Assembly (NCBI GenBank): GCA_030123525.1 | Contig: CP126125.1 | Coordinates: 558,001-622,000 of the forward strand | Length of the DNA stretch: 64,000 bases | Direction of reading: 5' to 3' | Source of the DNA: ELB16-189 sp018266435 | GTDB lineage: Bacteria > Bacteroidota > Bacteroidia > Cytophagales > Cyclobacteriaceae | In this document: piece by piece, positions 26,492 through 35,411 of the stretch | Numbering within the stretch: the stretch's first letter is position 1 | How the letters are laid out: the number at the start of each line of letters is the position of its first letter | The notes under the pieces: model-generated | Told to the model about the DNA's origin: nothing | The model's database searches: none | What the model saw: the letters and a program-made list of their open reading frames with translations, nothing else | Position numbers and translations under genes: made by a program

Positions 26492-27481
26492 TTGAAAAAA
26501 CTATCTCGACCGGTTCTTTCCGCCAAGGAAATATATGATGGAATTGTTTCCGGAAAAATTCTTTCGCTCTCACGTGCTATCACGTTAATTGAAAGTCAAA
26601 AATCTTCGGATCAAAATAAAGCTGAACGGCTGCTCACACAGCTTTTGCCACTGACGGGCAATTCCATCCGCATCGGCATTACAGGCTCGCCCGGAGTGGG
26701 CAAAAGCACCTTCATTGAAGCGTTTGGAAAATACCTTACCTCACTGGGGAAAAAAATTGCCGTAATGGCTATTGACCCGAGCAGTGAAAAAAACAAAGGC
26801 AGTATTTTAGGAGACAAAACCCGAATGACCGAATTGGCCACAGACCCGCGTGCTTTCATCAGGCCAAGCCCGGCTCAAAACTCGTTGGGGGGGGTGGCTG
26901 AAAAAACACGAGAAGCTATCATGCTTTGTGAAGCGGCCGGCTTTGATGTGATCTTGGTAGAAACAGTAGGCGTGGGTCAATCAGAAACAGCCGTACGCAA
27001 CCTGGTAGATTTTTTTCTATTGCTGCAATTAGCCGGTGCGGGCGATGAACTACAGGGAATAAAAAAAGGAATTATGGAAATGGCCGATGGTGTGGTAATT
27101 ACCAAAGCCGATGGAGAAAATGAAAAAAAAGCAAAACTAGCCCAGGTGCAGTTTCAACATGCCCTGCATTTATTTCAACCTTCTGATGCTGACTGGAGAC
27201 CCAAAGTTTTGATTACGTCAGCCGCGCAGCACAAGGGCATGGCCGAGGTGTGGAAAATGATTGAAGATTATAAAGTCCACACTCAGCAAAATCATTTTTT
27301 TAATAAAAACCGCGAGCAACAAAAACTGATTTGGTTTCACGAGCGGATGGAGTCAATGTTGCGTAAAAAAATTTTTGAGTCTGGCCGCATCGCTTCCAAA
27401 ATTACACTCATGGAACAAAAAATAAAGCAAGGTCAACTTGTGCCATCGGCTGCGGCCAAAGAACTTCTCAAGTTGGTTTAA
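26492..27481 (+). CDS. meaB: Methylmalonyl-CoA mutase-associated GTPase MeaB
   Basis: MeaB (ArgK) is a G3E P-loop GTPase that gates cofactor loading and protects adenosylcobalamin-dependent methylmalonyl-CoA mutase. The 329 residues are full length. Walker A GITGSPGVGKST lies at about 57-68. DPSSEKNKGSILGDKTRM and VETVGVGQSE are the switch and Walker B regions. ITKADG is the guanine-specificity motif. The start is TTG at 26492, since no ATG precedes the conserved N-terminal helix. No mutase gene (scpA/mutA-B) is in the window, so the partner is encoded elsewhere. Confidence 0.93.
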   Translation: MKKLSRPVLSAKEIYDGIVSGKILSLSRAITLIESQKSSDQNKAERLLTQLLPLTGNSIRIGITGSPGVGKSTFIEAFGKYLTSLGKKIAVMAIDPSSEKNKGSILGDKTRMTELATDPRAFIRPSPAQNSLGGVAEKTREAIMLCEAAGFDVILVETVGVGQSETAVRNLVDFFLLLQLAGAGDELQGIKKGIMEMADGVVITKADGENEKKAKLAQVQFQHALHLFQPSDADWRPKVLITSAAQHKGMAEVWKMIEDYKVHTQQNHFFNKNREQQKLIWFHERMESMLRKKIFESGRIASKITLMEQKIKQGQLVPSAAAKELLKLV

Positions 27482-27570
27482 CCAAAAAAAATCGGTTGGC
27501 TTTACGGCTGCACGTGTTGCTCCAGGATAAAGACGGGATAGCCGTTATGTTCTTTTTATTTTACCTATTA

Positions 27571-28128
27571 CTACTGTGCGGCATCATTCATTACAGTTTG
27601 TATCCGGTTGACTTGGGCTAAATGCCGAATAATGTGGTTGATGTAAAACTGAAACGTGTCACCTAGTTTTAATTTGATTAATCTTGAAATTGAAGTTTTT
27701 ATTTTCACTTTGTTTAAACTCACACTTCTTGACTGGTTGAGCAAGTGCACTAATTTCACTTGCTGCTCAATGAACTTGTCTATTACTCGTTTATCAAGTT
27801 TTGCATTCAAAGGATTTTTATCTTTAAATGTTTTCATTTTGTTTAGTTTTTTACCCGGCAACATACTTTTTGCAAAGTAACCGCCTATAAGCCCGCTTTT
27901 AAACTCAATGTCGGCTTTGGTATTTGAGTTTTTTATTTCGGCTTCAATTTGTGGTAGATAAAAATCACTGTATCGGTTCAAATGTTCTAAGCATTCTAAA
28001 ATATTCCAAGAAGTTTTATTTTGTCTCCAGGTTAAGTTTTTCAAATCAGCGACTCTTATATTTTCAGCTTGATTGATTGACTTGCGGGTTTGTTCGAGAA
28101 GGGTTTGTATCAGCAACTCTGATTTCAT
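27571..28128 (-). CDS. DinB family protein
   Basis: A 185-residue four-helix protein of the DinB/YfiT-like putative metal-dependent superfamily. The expected pattern is visible: WNILECLEHLNRYSDFYLPQ in the first helices (metal-ligand His in EHL) and FQFYINHIIRHLAQVNRI near the C-terminus, whose histidines fit the other ligands. Some members are thiol transferases or stress proteins; the role here is unknown. The gene overlaps DUF4345 by four bases (ATGA) and forms the end of a three-gene unit headed by a Crp/Fnr regulator. Base composition is AT-rich. Confidence 0.82.
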   Translation of the reverse strand: MKSELLIQTLLEQTRKSINQAENIRVADLKNLTWRQNKTSWNILECLEHLNRYSDFYLPQIEAEIKNSNTKADIEFKSGLIGGYFAKSMLPGKKLNKMKTFKDKNPLNAKLDKRVIDKFIEQQVKLVHLLNQSRSVSLNKVKIKTSISRLIKLKLGDTFQFYINHIIRHLAQVNRIQTVMNDAAQ

Positions 28129-28535
28129 ACTTTATTGTATTTATTATTTAATGCTATCAAAACAACAGCCATCACGCAAAAACATGATTCAATTACAATC
28201 CATTGGTTGCCAAAATTTCCTAATGGCCCATCATTAAACCTGGTTATCAGCCTTGAAATCGCGTAAGCACCCCAAAACAAGGAGAGAAACCACAAGCCTT
28301 TGTGAATATCTTTTGCCAAAAAATAAATTAGTTGAAGCGTGATCACCAAACCCACACCACCATAAATACCTCTTATGGAACTAATCGCATCTGTGTTGGG
28401 TAAAGTTGTTGCCACCAAATCCATTGTGGATTGAGGACTAATAAGAGATAACAGCGCTACATAACCCAAACTGAGAATACAGAAGCCAATATAAATCTGG
28501 CTGCTGGTTTTGATACTTTTTTGTGCATTCATCAT
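28125..28535 (-). CDS. DUF4345-type small membrane protein
   Basis: A 136-residue protein with four predicted transmembrane helices (about 15-33, 55-73, 80-97, 108-127). The central SSIRGIYGGVGLVITLQLIYFL and the following LWFLSLFWGAYAISRL match the DUF4345 family as I remember it. No function is established. It lies 66 bases downstream of the Crp/Fnr gene and overlaps the DinB gene, which suggests control by that regulator. Confidence 0.75.
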   Translation of the reverse strand: MMNAQKSIKTSSQIYIGFCILSLGYVALLSLISPQSTMDLVATTLPNTDAISSIRGIYGGVGLVITLQLIYFLAKDIHKGLWFLSLFWGAYAISRLITRFNDGPLGNFGNQWIVIESCFCVMAVVLIALNNKYNKV

Positions 28536-28601
28536 ATTTTAATTTTTAAATTTTTATGACGCAAAAATGTGAAGCTTCTCGCCACAATATCTTGATTGAA
28601 A

Positions 28602-29108
28602 TCAAGACTTTTTTAGCCTGGATAGGGTTTCAGCACTCATTCGTAAATAATTGGCTATGTAGCGATGGGGTATTTCTTGAAAAAGTTGTGGGCTTCTTTT
28701 CAAAACCCTTTCGTATCTTTCTTTTGGTGAAGAGGTCAAAATATCAATTTCACGTTCTAATTGTTGAACCACTAAATTTTCTAATACGACAGTCCACCAA
28801 TTTCTATTTGTTTCTGATTTTAAGAAATCGTCAAATTGACTCTTGGGTATAACTTTTATTACTGTCTTTTTAATCGCCTGGATAAACAGGTCAGAAGGTT
28901 TTCCTGTTAAAAAAGAATCGAGCGCAACAATCAAATTTTCTTTATAGCCAAACCTAATCGTTTGTTCTTCAAAATCATCTAATACAAAAACCCGCAAGCT
29001 TCCGCTCTCTACATAATACACGTTTGTGTCAATGCTTCCTTTTACTTTCAGAAATTCGTTTCTATCAATCGTAATCATCTTTCCTGAAAGTTCTAAGATT
29101 TCTTTCAT
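28602..29108 (-). CDS. Crp/Fnr family transcriptional regulator
   Basis: A 168-residue regulator, shorter than classical Crp (about 210). It has a cNMP-binding-like beta barrel (about residues 1-105: VYYVESGSLRVFVLDD, LIVALDSFLTGKPS), a long helix, and a C-terminal winged helix ending IANYLRMSAETLSRLKKS, the usual recognition helix of Bacteroidota Crp/Fnr proteins. No Fe-S cysteines are present, so an Fnr-type oxygen sensor is unlikely. It probably controls itself and the DUF4345/DinB genes downstream (inference from order). Confidence 0.87.
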   Translation of the reverse strand: MKEILELSGKMITIDRNEFLKVKGSIDTNVYYVESGSLRVFVLDDFEEQTIRFGYKENLIVALDSFLTGKPSDLFIQAIKKTVIKVIPKSQFDDFLKSETNRNWWTVVLENLVVQQLEREIDILTSSPKERYERVLKRSPQLFQEIPHRYIANYLRMSAETLSRLKKS

Positions 29109-29184
29109 AGTCTATTGTGTTGTGTTATGCTTCTGACTAATTACCAAAGCGGAGGAATCTTATTTTTTGAAAGGCACTCTGAAT

Positions 29185-29367
29185 TTAACCATTTTTGATA
29201 TGGCCTGTGCCTTGCTTAGCATCAGGGTTTCCCTTTTTATACGGACAATTCCGGCAACCGTTTTGGCAACAATAGCCTCGTTTGAGATGATACTTCTCTG
29301 TGAAAACGACTAACCCTTTTTCTAAATAAAAATCTTCGTCTTCTTTCAGTTCAGTTTTTACAGGCAT
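29185..29367 (-). CDS. DUF5522 small cysteine-rich protein
   Basis: A 60-residue protein with the pattern YCCQNGCRNCPY near residues 33-44, typical of the DUF5522 family of tiny conserved bacterial proteins. The four cysteines suggest metal or Fe-S binding, which is not proven. I start it at the ATG at 29367, which overlaps the TGA of the metalloprotease by one base (TGATG), rather than at the TTG one codon upstream. The tail after CPYKKG is polar and may be variable. Confidence 0.8.
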   Translation of the reverse strand: MPVKTELKEDEDFYLEKGLVVFTEKYHLKRGYCCQNGCRNCPYKKGNPDAKQGTGHIKNG

Positions 29368-31847
29368 CAATTTTTTCCGATAAAATCTATTTCACTTTCG
29401 CCAATCGGCATACCGGGCGGTGGTGGTGCCAGGTTTTCTGTTTTGTATGCATCGGGCTTTTCTTGAAGTGCTGCAATCTGCCTGGCTATGTAGTGGTAGT
29501 GTGCTTTCCACGCTTCATCAGTTGTTGTTCGTGAAATTAAATTCGATTTGAGTTGGTCCAATTTCAAAAATACAATCGCTCTGGCTTCTGCACTGGCATT
29601 TTTATTCAGGGCCAGGTTGGCCAGATTGGTAAACAACACATAGTTGGTTGACATTTGCACAACACCCTCAAGACCCGGCCGTGCGGGAGACTTAAACGTA
29701 GCGTTTATTAATTGATCAATCACGGCATTCAGGCCGGGAAGTTTAGCATTTCTGGCGTGGTGTTCAACCAATCGGTTGGCTCGCGCAGGATGCAAAATTA
29801 AACTGATACTCATGTCGGCTGCAGTTTCTGCGGCAGACACCGGGTCAAATGTCAGTTCTGTTTTTATTTTTACCAATTCGCGATGACGTGAGTACCCTAT
29901 GGCGCGAGGTGGAATAAGTTTCAAAATATTTTCGGGCAGCGTTAAAGCGGAAGGGTCAACCGTTTTGATCAAGGCATCCAGTGCTTTGGTTTCTTGTTCG
30001 GGCGAAAGCAACTCGGCAATAGGCTGGCTGTCTCCGCGCAAGGCATACCGGTAATTTAATCCGCCAATGGTTTTTACGACAGCCTCAACCTGGTAGCGAT
30101 GAAAGAAATACACCGGCACCAACACTTCTTCGAGTGTAGCCATTGGAGCTCCCGGTTTAATATTTTTTATTCCAAAATTTTTCAGAGCCATGCTTCTGAC
30201 TTCCATTACGTGGTTCAGTTCATCAACCGGGTTTTTACCGTTGTCCCACAAGTGAACCAATGGGTGTGCGCTTCCAAGAGGCCGGGCATCTTGGTCTGAT
30301 AAAAAGGTAAGGCCGGCTTTTAATGAGTTTTGTACGATATCATTCAATGCTTTCTCCTCGTCAGTTCCGGAAGGAAAATCCTGGTAGCCATAGGTGATAG
30401 ATACTTTATCAAAAGCCCCGATTTTGGTATCGTACGCTTCGCTCAGGTCAATTTTTCCATTCACAATTTTAGCCATTGGATGAGGATAGTCCATCACCGA
30501 TGCCATGTTTTCAGTACTGGAAGAGTACGCATGGGCGAGACCAAGTGTGTGGCCTACCTCGTGCGCTGCGAGTTGGCGCAAGCGCGCAAGCGCCATTTGT
30601 TCCATTTCTTTTGAAACGGGTTTACCTTCTTCATAAGGTGCCAGTAACCCTTCGGCAATTAAAAAATCCTGACGCACGCGAAGTGAGCCGAGTGTAACAT
30701 GACCTTTGATGATTTCGCCTGTGCGCGGGTCGGTAACACCACCACCATACGACCATCCACGCGTAGCGCGGTGCACCCAGTTGATCATGTTGTAGCGCAC
30801 ATCCATCGGGTCTGCATCTGCGGGCAGCACCTCTACCTGAAACGCATTTTTGTAACCGGCTGCTTCAAAGGCCTGGTTCCACCAGCGCGCGCCATCTATC
30901 AATGCCGAGCGGATAGGTTCGGGTGCCCCGGGATCCATGTAGTAGATAATTGGTTTCACCGCTTCGCTCATGGCGGCTGTGGGATCTTTTTTTTGCAGGC
31001 GATGCCGTGTGATGAACCGTTTTTCTAACGGCTCGCTGATGGGTGTGGCATAATCGTAATAAGAAGTGGGATAATACCCTGCCCGAGGATCAAATTTTCT
31101 AGGCTTAAAATTATTGTCAGGCAACTGAACAAACGAAATGTGTTCACGAACAGAAACGCTGTTGGGGGTGGGGGTCACTTCGCGAATGTACTCACCTGTG
31201 GGCTGGCCGGTGAAGGTGAGTGTCATTTCAAATTCCGTATTCATCGGAAAGTTTTTTGTGCGAGGCAAATAAATAGCAGACCTCGATTTATCTACTGAAT
31301 AGTTTCCTTGCTGCGCAACCCGCAATCGCCCGGCTACATCGTGCAGATCCTGAATTAAAAAATCATTGGCCTCTACAAGTACTTTTCCATCTTCTTCTGC
31401 CTCTACTACAAAACCCCATAGTATGGATTTAGGAAACGACTCTGACACTGCTTTGCGTTCTGCCTCATTGTTGCTGATGGCGCGGTAAAAATAATTCGGC
31501 TCAACCAGCAAAACTTTAGGACCTCTGCGCTCAAACTTAACAACACGCTCGCGGTTAAGTTGGTTACGATCCAGGCCGATATCATTGGAGCCAACCCCGG
31601 ACGTAAGCGAGGGAATATATAAAAACTCGGTGTCGAATTTGTCTATGAGCAAATGGATTTTGTCTTGCTTCTCGTCATAGTAAAAATTGTAATAGCCATT
31701 GTATTTTTTCATGCCGGCTACTTTTGTTTCAATGGTAGATTGAGCCGGTGAGGATGTCGGCACAACCGGATCCTTTTCTTTTTTCTTTTGAGCCATGGCT
31801 CCAACTACAACCAGTATTAGCAGGCCGCTAAAATATTTTTTCATCAT
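29367..31847 (-). CDS. Secreted zinc metalloprotease with DUF5117/DUF5118-type regions
   Basis: An 826-residue exported protein with a signal peptide (residues 1-20, ending AMAQ) followed by a Lys-rich linker. It carries the extended zinc motif HEVGHTLGLAH (HExxHxxGxxH) near residue 430 and a Met-turn-like SVMDYPHP shortly after, as in metzincins. The flanking regions resemble DUF5117 and DUF5118, with which this peptidase family is annotated in Bacteroidota. Its substrate and destination (periplasm or surface) are unknown. The stop is coupled to the DUF5522 start. Confidence 0.88.
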   Translation of the reverse strand: MMKKYFSGLLILVVVGAMAQKKKEKDPVVPTSSPAQSTIETKVAGMKKYNGYYNFYYDEKQDKIHLLIDKFDTEFLYIPSLTSGVGSNDIGLDRNQLNRERVVKFERRGPKVLLVEPNYFYRAISNNEAERKAVSESFPKSILWGFVVEAEEDGKVLVEANDFLIQDLHDVAGRLRVAQQGNYSVDKSRSAIYLPRTKNFPMNTEFEMTLTFTGQPTGEYIREVTPTPNSVSVREHISFVQLPDNNFKPRKFDPRAGYYPTSYYDYATPISEPLEKRFITRHRLQKKDPTAAMSEAVKPIIYYMDPGAPEPIRSALIDGARWWNQAFEAAGYKNAFQVEVLPADADPMDVRYNMINWVHRATRGWSYGGGVTDPRTGEIIKGHVTLGSLRVRQDFLIAEGLLAPYEEGKPVSKEMEQMALARLRQLAAHEVGHTLGLAHAYSSSTENMASVMDYPHPMAKIVNGKIDLSEAYDTKIGAFDKVSITYGYQDFPSGTDEEKALNDIVQNSLKAGLTFLSDQDARPLGSAHPLVHLWDNGKNPVDELNHVMEVRSMALKNFGIKNIKPGAPMATLEEVLVPVYFFHRYQVEAVVKTIGGLNYRYALRGDSQPIAELLSPEQETKALDALIKTVDPSALTLPENILKLIPPRAIGYSRHRELVKIKTELTFDPVSAAETAADMSISLILHPARANRLVEHHARNAKLPGLNAVIDQLINATFKSPARPGLEGVVQMSTNYVLFTNLANLALNKNASAEARAIVFLKLDQLKSNLISRTTTDEAWKAHYHYIARQIAALQEKPDAYKTENLAPPPPGMPIGESEIDFIGKN

Positions 31848-31941
31848 AACAATTTCGTTTATTTTTTAAAGATACCGATAAGCAAGCCAATACAACAAAG
31901 AAAAAATTGATGAATGGTTAGTGCGTTGAGTACCTTTCTCA

Positions 31942-33837
31942 TTACCATCTTGCATTGATTCCCGCCTGAATATTGAACGGCAGGGTGGAGTATCCATACA
32001 CTTCCATGTAGTTTTGATTCAGCACGTTACGCAGGTCTAAAAAAATTTTTGTCTTTTTTATCAGTTGGTACTCCAAGTAAATATCTAACAATTGATAAGC
32101 CTGAAGAGTAATTGTTTTCAGGTTAAAATTAGAATCGTAGTATTGGTCGAGGCGGTCGCCAAAAGTCTTGAGTTGAACACTTGCCGAAAGTTTTTCGGTA
32201 AGCAAACAGTTAATACTCACACCAAAAGAGTTTTTGGGTCTGCGCAACAGATTGTTGTAGGTGGTATCGCTGCCCGCTGATGTTTTAGTGGTGAATTGCC
32301 CGGCTACAAAAGCATAAAAACCTTTTAGTGTAACCTTCGGATTTACCTGCAACGTTGACTCTAATTCCCAGCCATGGTCGCGCTGCCGCGCAAGGTTTAC
32401 ATAGTTATAGGTATAATTGGGCTGCACCTGATAAAAAATAGCCTGATTGATATTCCTGACGAATGCTACCGCCCGAACGTTAAATTTGTTGGTTGCTGAA
32501 AATAGTTCCGTTCCAACTTCAATTGATTGGCTTGTCTCCGGTTTCAGATTCGGGTTAGCTCCGTACTGCGAATAAAGTTGATTCAACGAAGGGGCTTTGA
32601 AGCCCGTAGAATAATTAAAAAAAAGTTTTGCCCGCTGAGCCATAACATAAGAAGGGTTGAAACTCCACGTAAAATTATTTCCGTATCTCGAATGAAGATT
32701 TTGTCTTCCTCCTACTTCAAGCGAAAACCCGCTCATATTTCGAACATAAAAAGACAGGTAAGGGCTTACCAATGAGATGTCAGGATTTTTTTTGAGTGTT
32801 GTGGTGTCAAACATTTTCCATTGTTGAAAGGTTACTCCTCCTAATAATTGAGCCTTGCGAGAAAAATTATGCAACAGAAAGGCATCCGCATTTTCAAATT
32901 TCCCGTGGTAATTGTATTTGACTGAATTGTAATTATACAAACGTTGCGAGTTTTCGTACCCGTACCAAAAATTCAGTTTCCCTTTAGGCAACTGAAGTTG
33001 GGCTTGCGTTCCGGCATTGAGTAAGCTTAACCTTCCGCTGTTGTTGGGAGCGTCAGAAAACGGCCCATTATCAAATGTGCTGAAAAAATTATTGTACCGA
33101 AAAAACGGATTGATTGTCAATTTTGAAACCGGGCGCCACGAAAAATTTGCCTGCACTGAATTTTGAGTCACCCCGTTTTTTTTGAAGTGTTGGCTTTTGG
33201 TGGTGTCTTTCGCTTCGCTAAACCCAGCCGAAGTAAAATGATTGTACGCCAGATTGTAATCCAATTTTCTGGTTGATCCACTCATCCCTCCGCTTCCGCG
33301 GAAAGAGTTATAGCTTCCATAGGCCATGGTGCCAAATACGTTAATCGGCTTTACTCCTCCTTTTTTTGTAATGATATTGATTACCCCGGCTATGGCATCG
33401 CTTCCGTATAAAGTAGATTGGCTTCCTTTTACTATTTCAATCCGCTCAACCTGCTCTAAAGGCAACAATCGCAAATCAAAAGCTCCGCCATTAATACCCG
33501 AAGGATCACTGAGTGGCACACCATCAAGTAAAATAAGTGTGTAGGCACTGCCGGCACCTTGCAGGTACACAGCCTTGTCCTTACCCGGATTACTGTTTGC
33601 TCCATTCACAACTACACCCGCCTGTTCGTTGAGCAACTGTGAAATATCTTTGCCCAGGCTTTTTTGAATCTGGCTTTCATCAATGACCGTGAGTACTTTA
33701 CCGGTTTCGCCTATGCTTTTAGGAAACTTGGTAGCCGTTACTACAATTTCATTCAGTTGGCCGGAGCGTAATGAATCTTGTGCCTGCACGATCAGGCCCA
33801 ACCAGCATAGTAAAACACTGAAAAATTGTTTTCTCAT
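31942..33837 (-). CDS. btuB: BtuB-like TonB-dependent cobalamin receptor
   Basis: A 631-residue outer-membrane receptor. It has a signal peptide ending in VQAQ (residue 20), a TonB-box-like segment with EIVVTATKFPKS, a plug domain (about 50-160) with the motif GSAYTLILLDGVPLSDPSG, and a 22-strand barrel ending in an aromatic residue (NARW). The length is close to BtuB (614) and far below SusC-type receptors. The cobalamin riboswitch in its leader is the strongest evidence for cobalamin or corrinoid as substrate. The divergent neighbour is a BtuF-like binding protein. The btuCD permease genes are not in the window. Confidence 0.9.
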   Translation of the reverse strand: MRKQFFSVLLCWLGLIVQAQDSLRSGQLNEIVVTATKFPKSIGETGKVLTVIDESQIQKSLGKDISQLLNEQAGVVVNGANSNPGKDKAVYLQGAGSAYTLILLDGVPLSDPSGINGGAFDLRLLPLEQVERIEIVKGSQSTLYGSDAIAGVINIITKKGGVKPINVFGTMAYGSYNSFRGSGGMSGSTRKLDYNLAYNHFTSAGFSEAKDTTKSQHFKKNGVTQNSVQANFSWRPVSKLTINPFFRYNNFFSTFDNGPFSDAPNNSGRLSLLNAGTQAQLQLPKGKLNFWYGYENSQRLYNYNSVKYNYHGKFENADAFLLHNFSRKAQLLGGVTFQQWKMFDTTTLKKNPDISLVSPYLSFYVRNMSGFSLEVGGRQNLHSRYGNNFTWSFNPSYVMAQRAKLFFNYSTGFKAPSLNQLYSQYGANPNLKPETSQSIEVGTELFSATNKFNVRAVAFVRNINQAIFYQVQPNYTYNYVNLARQRDHGWELESTLQVNPKVTLKGFYAFVAGQFTTKTSAGSDTTYNNLLRRPKNSFGVSINCLLTEKLSASVQLKTFGDRLDQYYDSNFNLKTITLQAYQLLDIYLEYQLIKKTKIFLDLRNVLNQNYMEVYGYSTLPFNIQAGINARW

Positions 33838-33961
33838 AGTTTAAATTTTTTTGGTTAACTAACTATGAGCCTTGAAGAGAAAGAGGGCAAAGAATAGATC
33901 AGAACTATTTTCTGACATACTCATCGCTTTTCACCCGAAAGCCCTGATTATTTTATTAAAC

Positions 33962-34147
33962 TGTTGGCAGGTCTCCTGGCTTTCCTTTTGCTGCGCCTTC
34001 CCACCCCAACAAGTTGGGGCAGTGGCTTGAGAAATCAGCGGACAAGAAAAAATTTCTTGTCAGGGTTACAGTTGCGGGGACAGCACCCGATTTTCACGGG
34101 ATTCCCTTTTAATTGTGGTGAGCATGTGTTGCTCGTCACAAACCAAT
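33962..34147 (-). promoter_or_regulatory. Cobalamin (AdoCbl) riboswitch
   Basis: Read on the minus strand, the RNA holds all the hallmarks in order: GGGAA near 34109, GTGAAAATC, GCTGTCCCCGCAACTG, the core GCCACTG near 34023, GGGAAGG, and a perfect B12 box AGCCAGGAGACCTGCC at about 33979-33964. TTGG at the 5' end can pair with CCAA at the 3' end to close P1. It lies about 125 bases before the receptor start and should shut the gene down when adenosylcobalamin is plentiful. Confidence 0.95.
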
Positions 34148-34157
34148 TGTTTCGATG

Positions 34158-34165
34158 CAAACTTA
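34158..34165 (-). promoter_or_regulatory. Candidate -7 element for the riboswitch-btuB transcript
   Basis: TAAGTTTG on the minus strand matches the Bacteroidota -7 consensus TAnnTTTG. It would start transcription near 34151, right at the 5' edge of the riboswitch. No good TTTG is seen at -33, so confidence is limited. Confidence 0.4.
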
Positions 34166-34188
34166 AACTTTTTTGTGAAAATTGCAGG

Positions 34189-35355
34189 ATGAAAAAATTA
34201 AAAACAACAAATGGTTGCCGGCTGTTGGTTGTCGGCTGCTGGTTGCTGTCATCTTGCTGTGCAATGTTCGTAACCACTTCGTGTGCACCAAGTCGGGAGA
34301 AAAAAGAACTTGTGCGCAGCCGCCTAAAATACGCCCGTGGTTTTTCGGTAAAAGATTCGCTCGATTGCAAGTGGGTTACAGTTGGCTACCCCTACCAAGG
34401 TGCCTCATCAGGCTATGAGTATGTGTTGGTACAACATGGAAAACCTGTTCCACATCACGAAAAAAATGTTCAGGTCATTTCTATTCCAGTTGAATCTATT
34501 GTTTGCACATCCACCACGCACATTCCTCTGTTGGATTACCTAAATGAAACAGATAAACTTATCGGTTTCCCCACCACCGATTACATCAGTTCAGAAAAAA
34601 TGCGCAAGCAAATTGATGAAGGGAAAGTGAAAGAACTTGGCATAGACAAAGGCATGAACCTTGAACAACTTTTTTCTTTGAAACCATCTCTGGTAATGGG
34701 TTACACCATGACCAGCGATCTGGGTCAACTGAAAAAAATAAAAGAGTTGGAAATTCCCGTAGTTATCAACGGTGAGTACCTGGAAAAACATCCGCTCGGG
34801 CGGGCCGAGTGGATTAAATTTATGGCGCTTTTTTTCAATAAAGAAAAAATGGCCGATTCAATCTTCAATATGATCGAACAACAATATGTATCAACTAAAA
34901 ACCTGATTACAGAAAAAATGAGCAAGCCTACTGTGCTGAGTGGAATCGTGTATGGAGACGCTTGGTTTATGCCGGGTGGGCAAAACTATGCCGCTACGTT
35001 GCTAAACGATGCGGGCTGTCTGTATTTATGGAATGATACTGATTCAAATGGATTTTTACAGCTTGGTTTTGAAACGGTGTTTGCCAAAGCAAAAGATGCT
35101 GATTTGTGGATAGGTGCCAGCGACTTCAAGTCACTAAAAGATATGGAGGCTGCCGATCACCGCTATGCCTTATTTGGGTCCTTTAAAAAGAAGAATGTTT
35201 ACACCTACAATGCTCGAACCGGGGCAAAAGGCGGAAGTGAATTTTTAGAACTGGGTTACCTGCGGCCTGATCTGATTTTGAAAGACCTGGTGAAGATTGC
35301 TCATCCGGAATTGATGCGCAACTATGAATTATATTTTTATAAGAAGTTAAAATAA
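34189..35355 (+). CDS. btuF: BtuF-like ABC transporter substrate-binding lipoprotein
   Basis: A 388-residue periplasmic binding protein of the helical-backbone class (peripla_BP_2, PF01497) that handles cobalamin, heme or iron chelates. The signal carries a lipobox-like LSSC. The family signature appears in VCTSTTHIPLLDYLNETDKLIGFP, NLEQLFSLKPSLVMGY and LGYLRPDLILKDLVKIAHP. I start it at the ATG at 34189. An upstream in-frame ATG at 33964 would give 75 extra residues, but those codons lie within the antisense of the riboswitch and read as noise. The divergent riboswitch-controlled receptor makes cobalamin the likely ligand. Confidence 0.87.
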   Translation: MKKLKTTNGCRLLVVGCWLLSSCCAMFVTTSCAPSREKKELVRSRLKYARGFSVKDSLDCKWVTVGYPYQGASSGYEYVLVQHGKPVPHHEKNVQVISIPVESIVCTSTTHIPLLDYLNETDKLIGFPTTDYISSEKMRKQIDEGKVKELGIDKGMNLEQLFSLKPSLVMGYTMTSDLGQLKKIKELEIPVVINGEYLEKHPLGRAEWIKFMALFFNKEKMADSIFNMIEQQYVSTKNLITEKMSKPTVLSGIVYGDAWFMPGGQNYAATLLNDAGCLYLWNDTDSNGFLQLGFETVFAKAKDADLWIGASDFKSLKDMEAADHRYALFGSFKKKNVYTYNARTGAKGGSEFLELGYLRPDLILKDLVKIAHPELMRNYELYFYKKLK

Positions 35356-35361
35356 AGTTAG

Positions 35362-35396
35362 TCACCGGGTGCGAATTACTGTTCCGCATCCGGTGA
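35362..35396. terminator. Hairpin between convergent genes
   Basis: A 12-bp stem (35362-35373 with 35385-35396, one G-T pair) with an 11-base loop lies between the converging btuF-like and DUF4097 genes. T tracts are weak on both sides, so termination is likely but not certain. Confidence 0.55.
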
Positions 35397-35411
35397 TAAA
35401 ATCTTATGCTA

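Noticed and set aside
33964..34188. 75-codon N-terminal extension of the BtuF-like protein
   Set aside because: It is read from the complement of the cobalamin riboswitch, and a proper lipoprotein signal starts at 34189.
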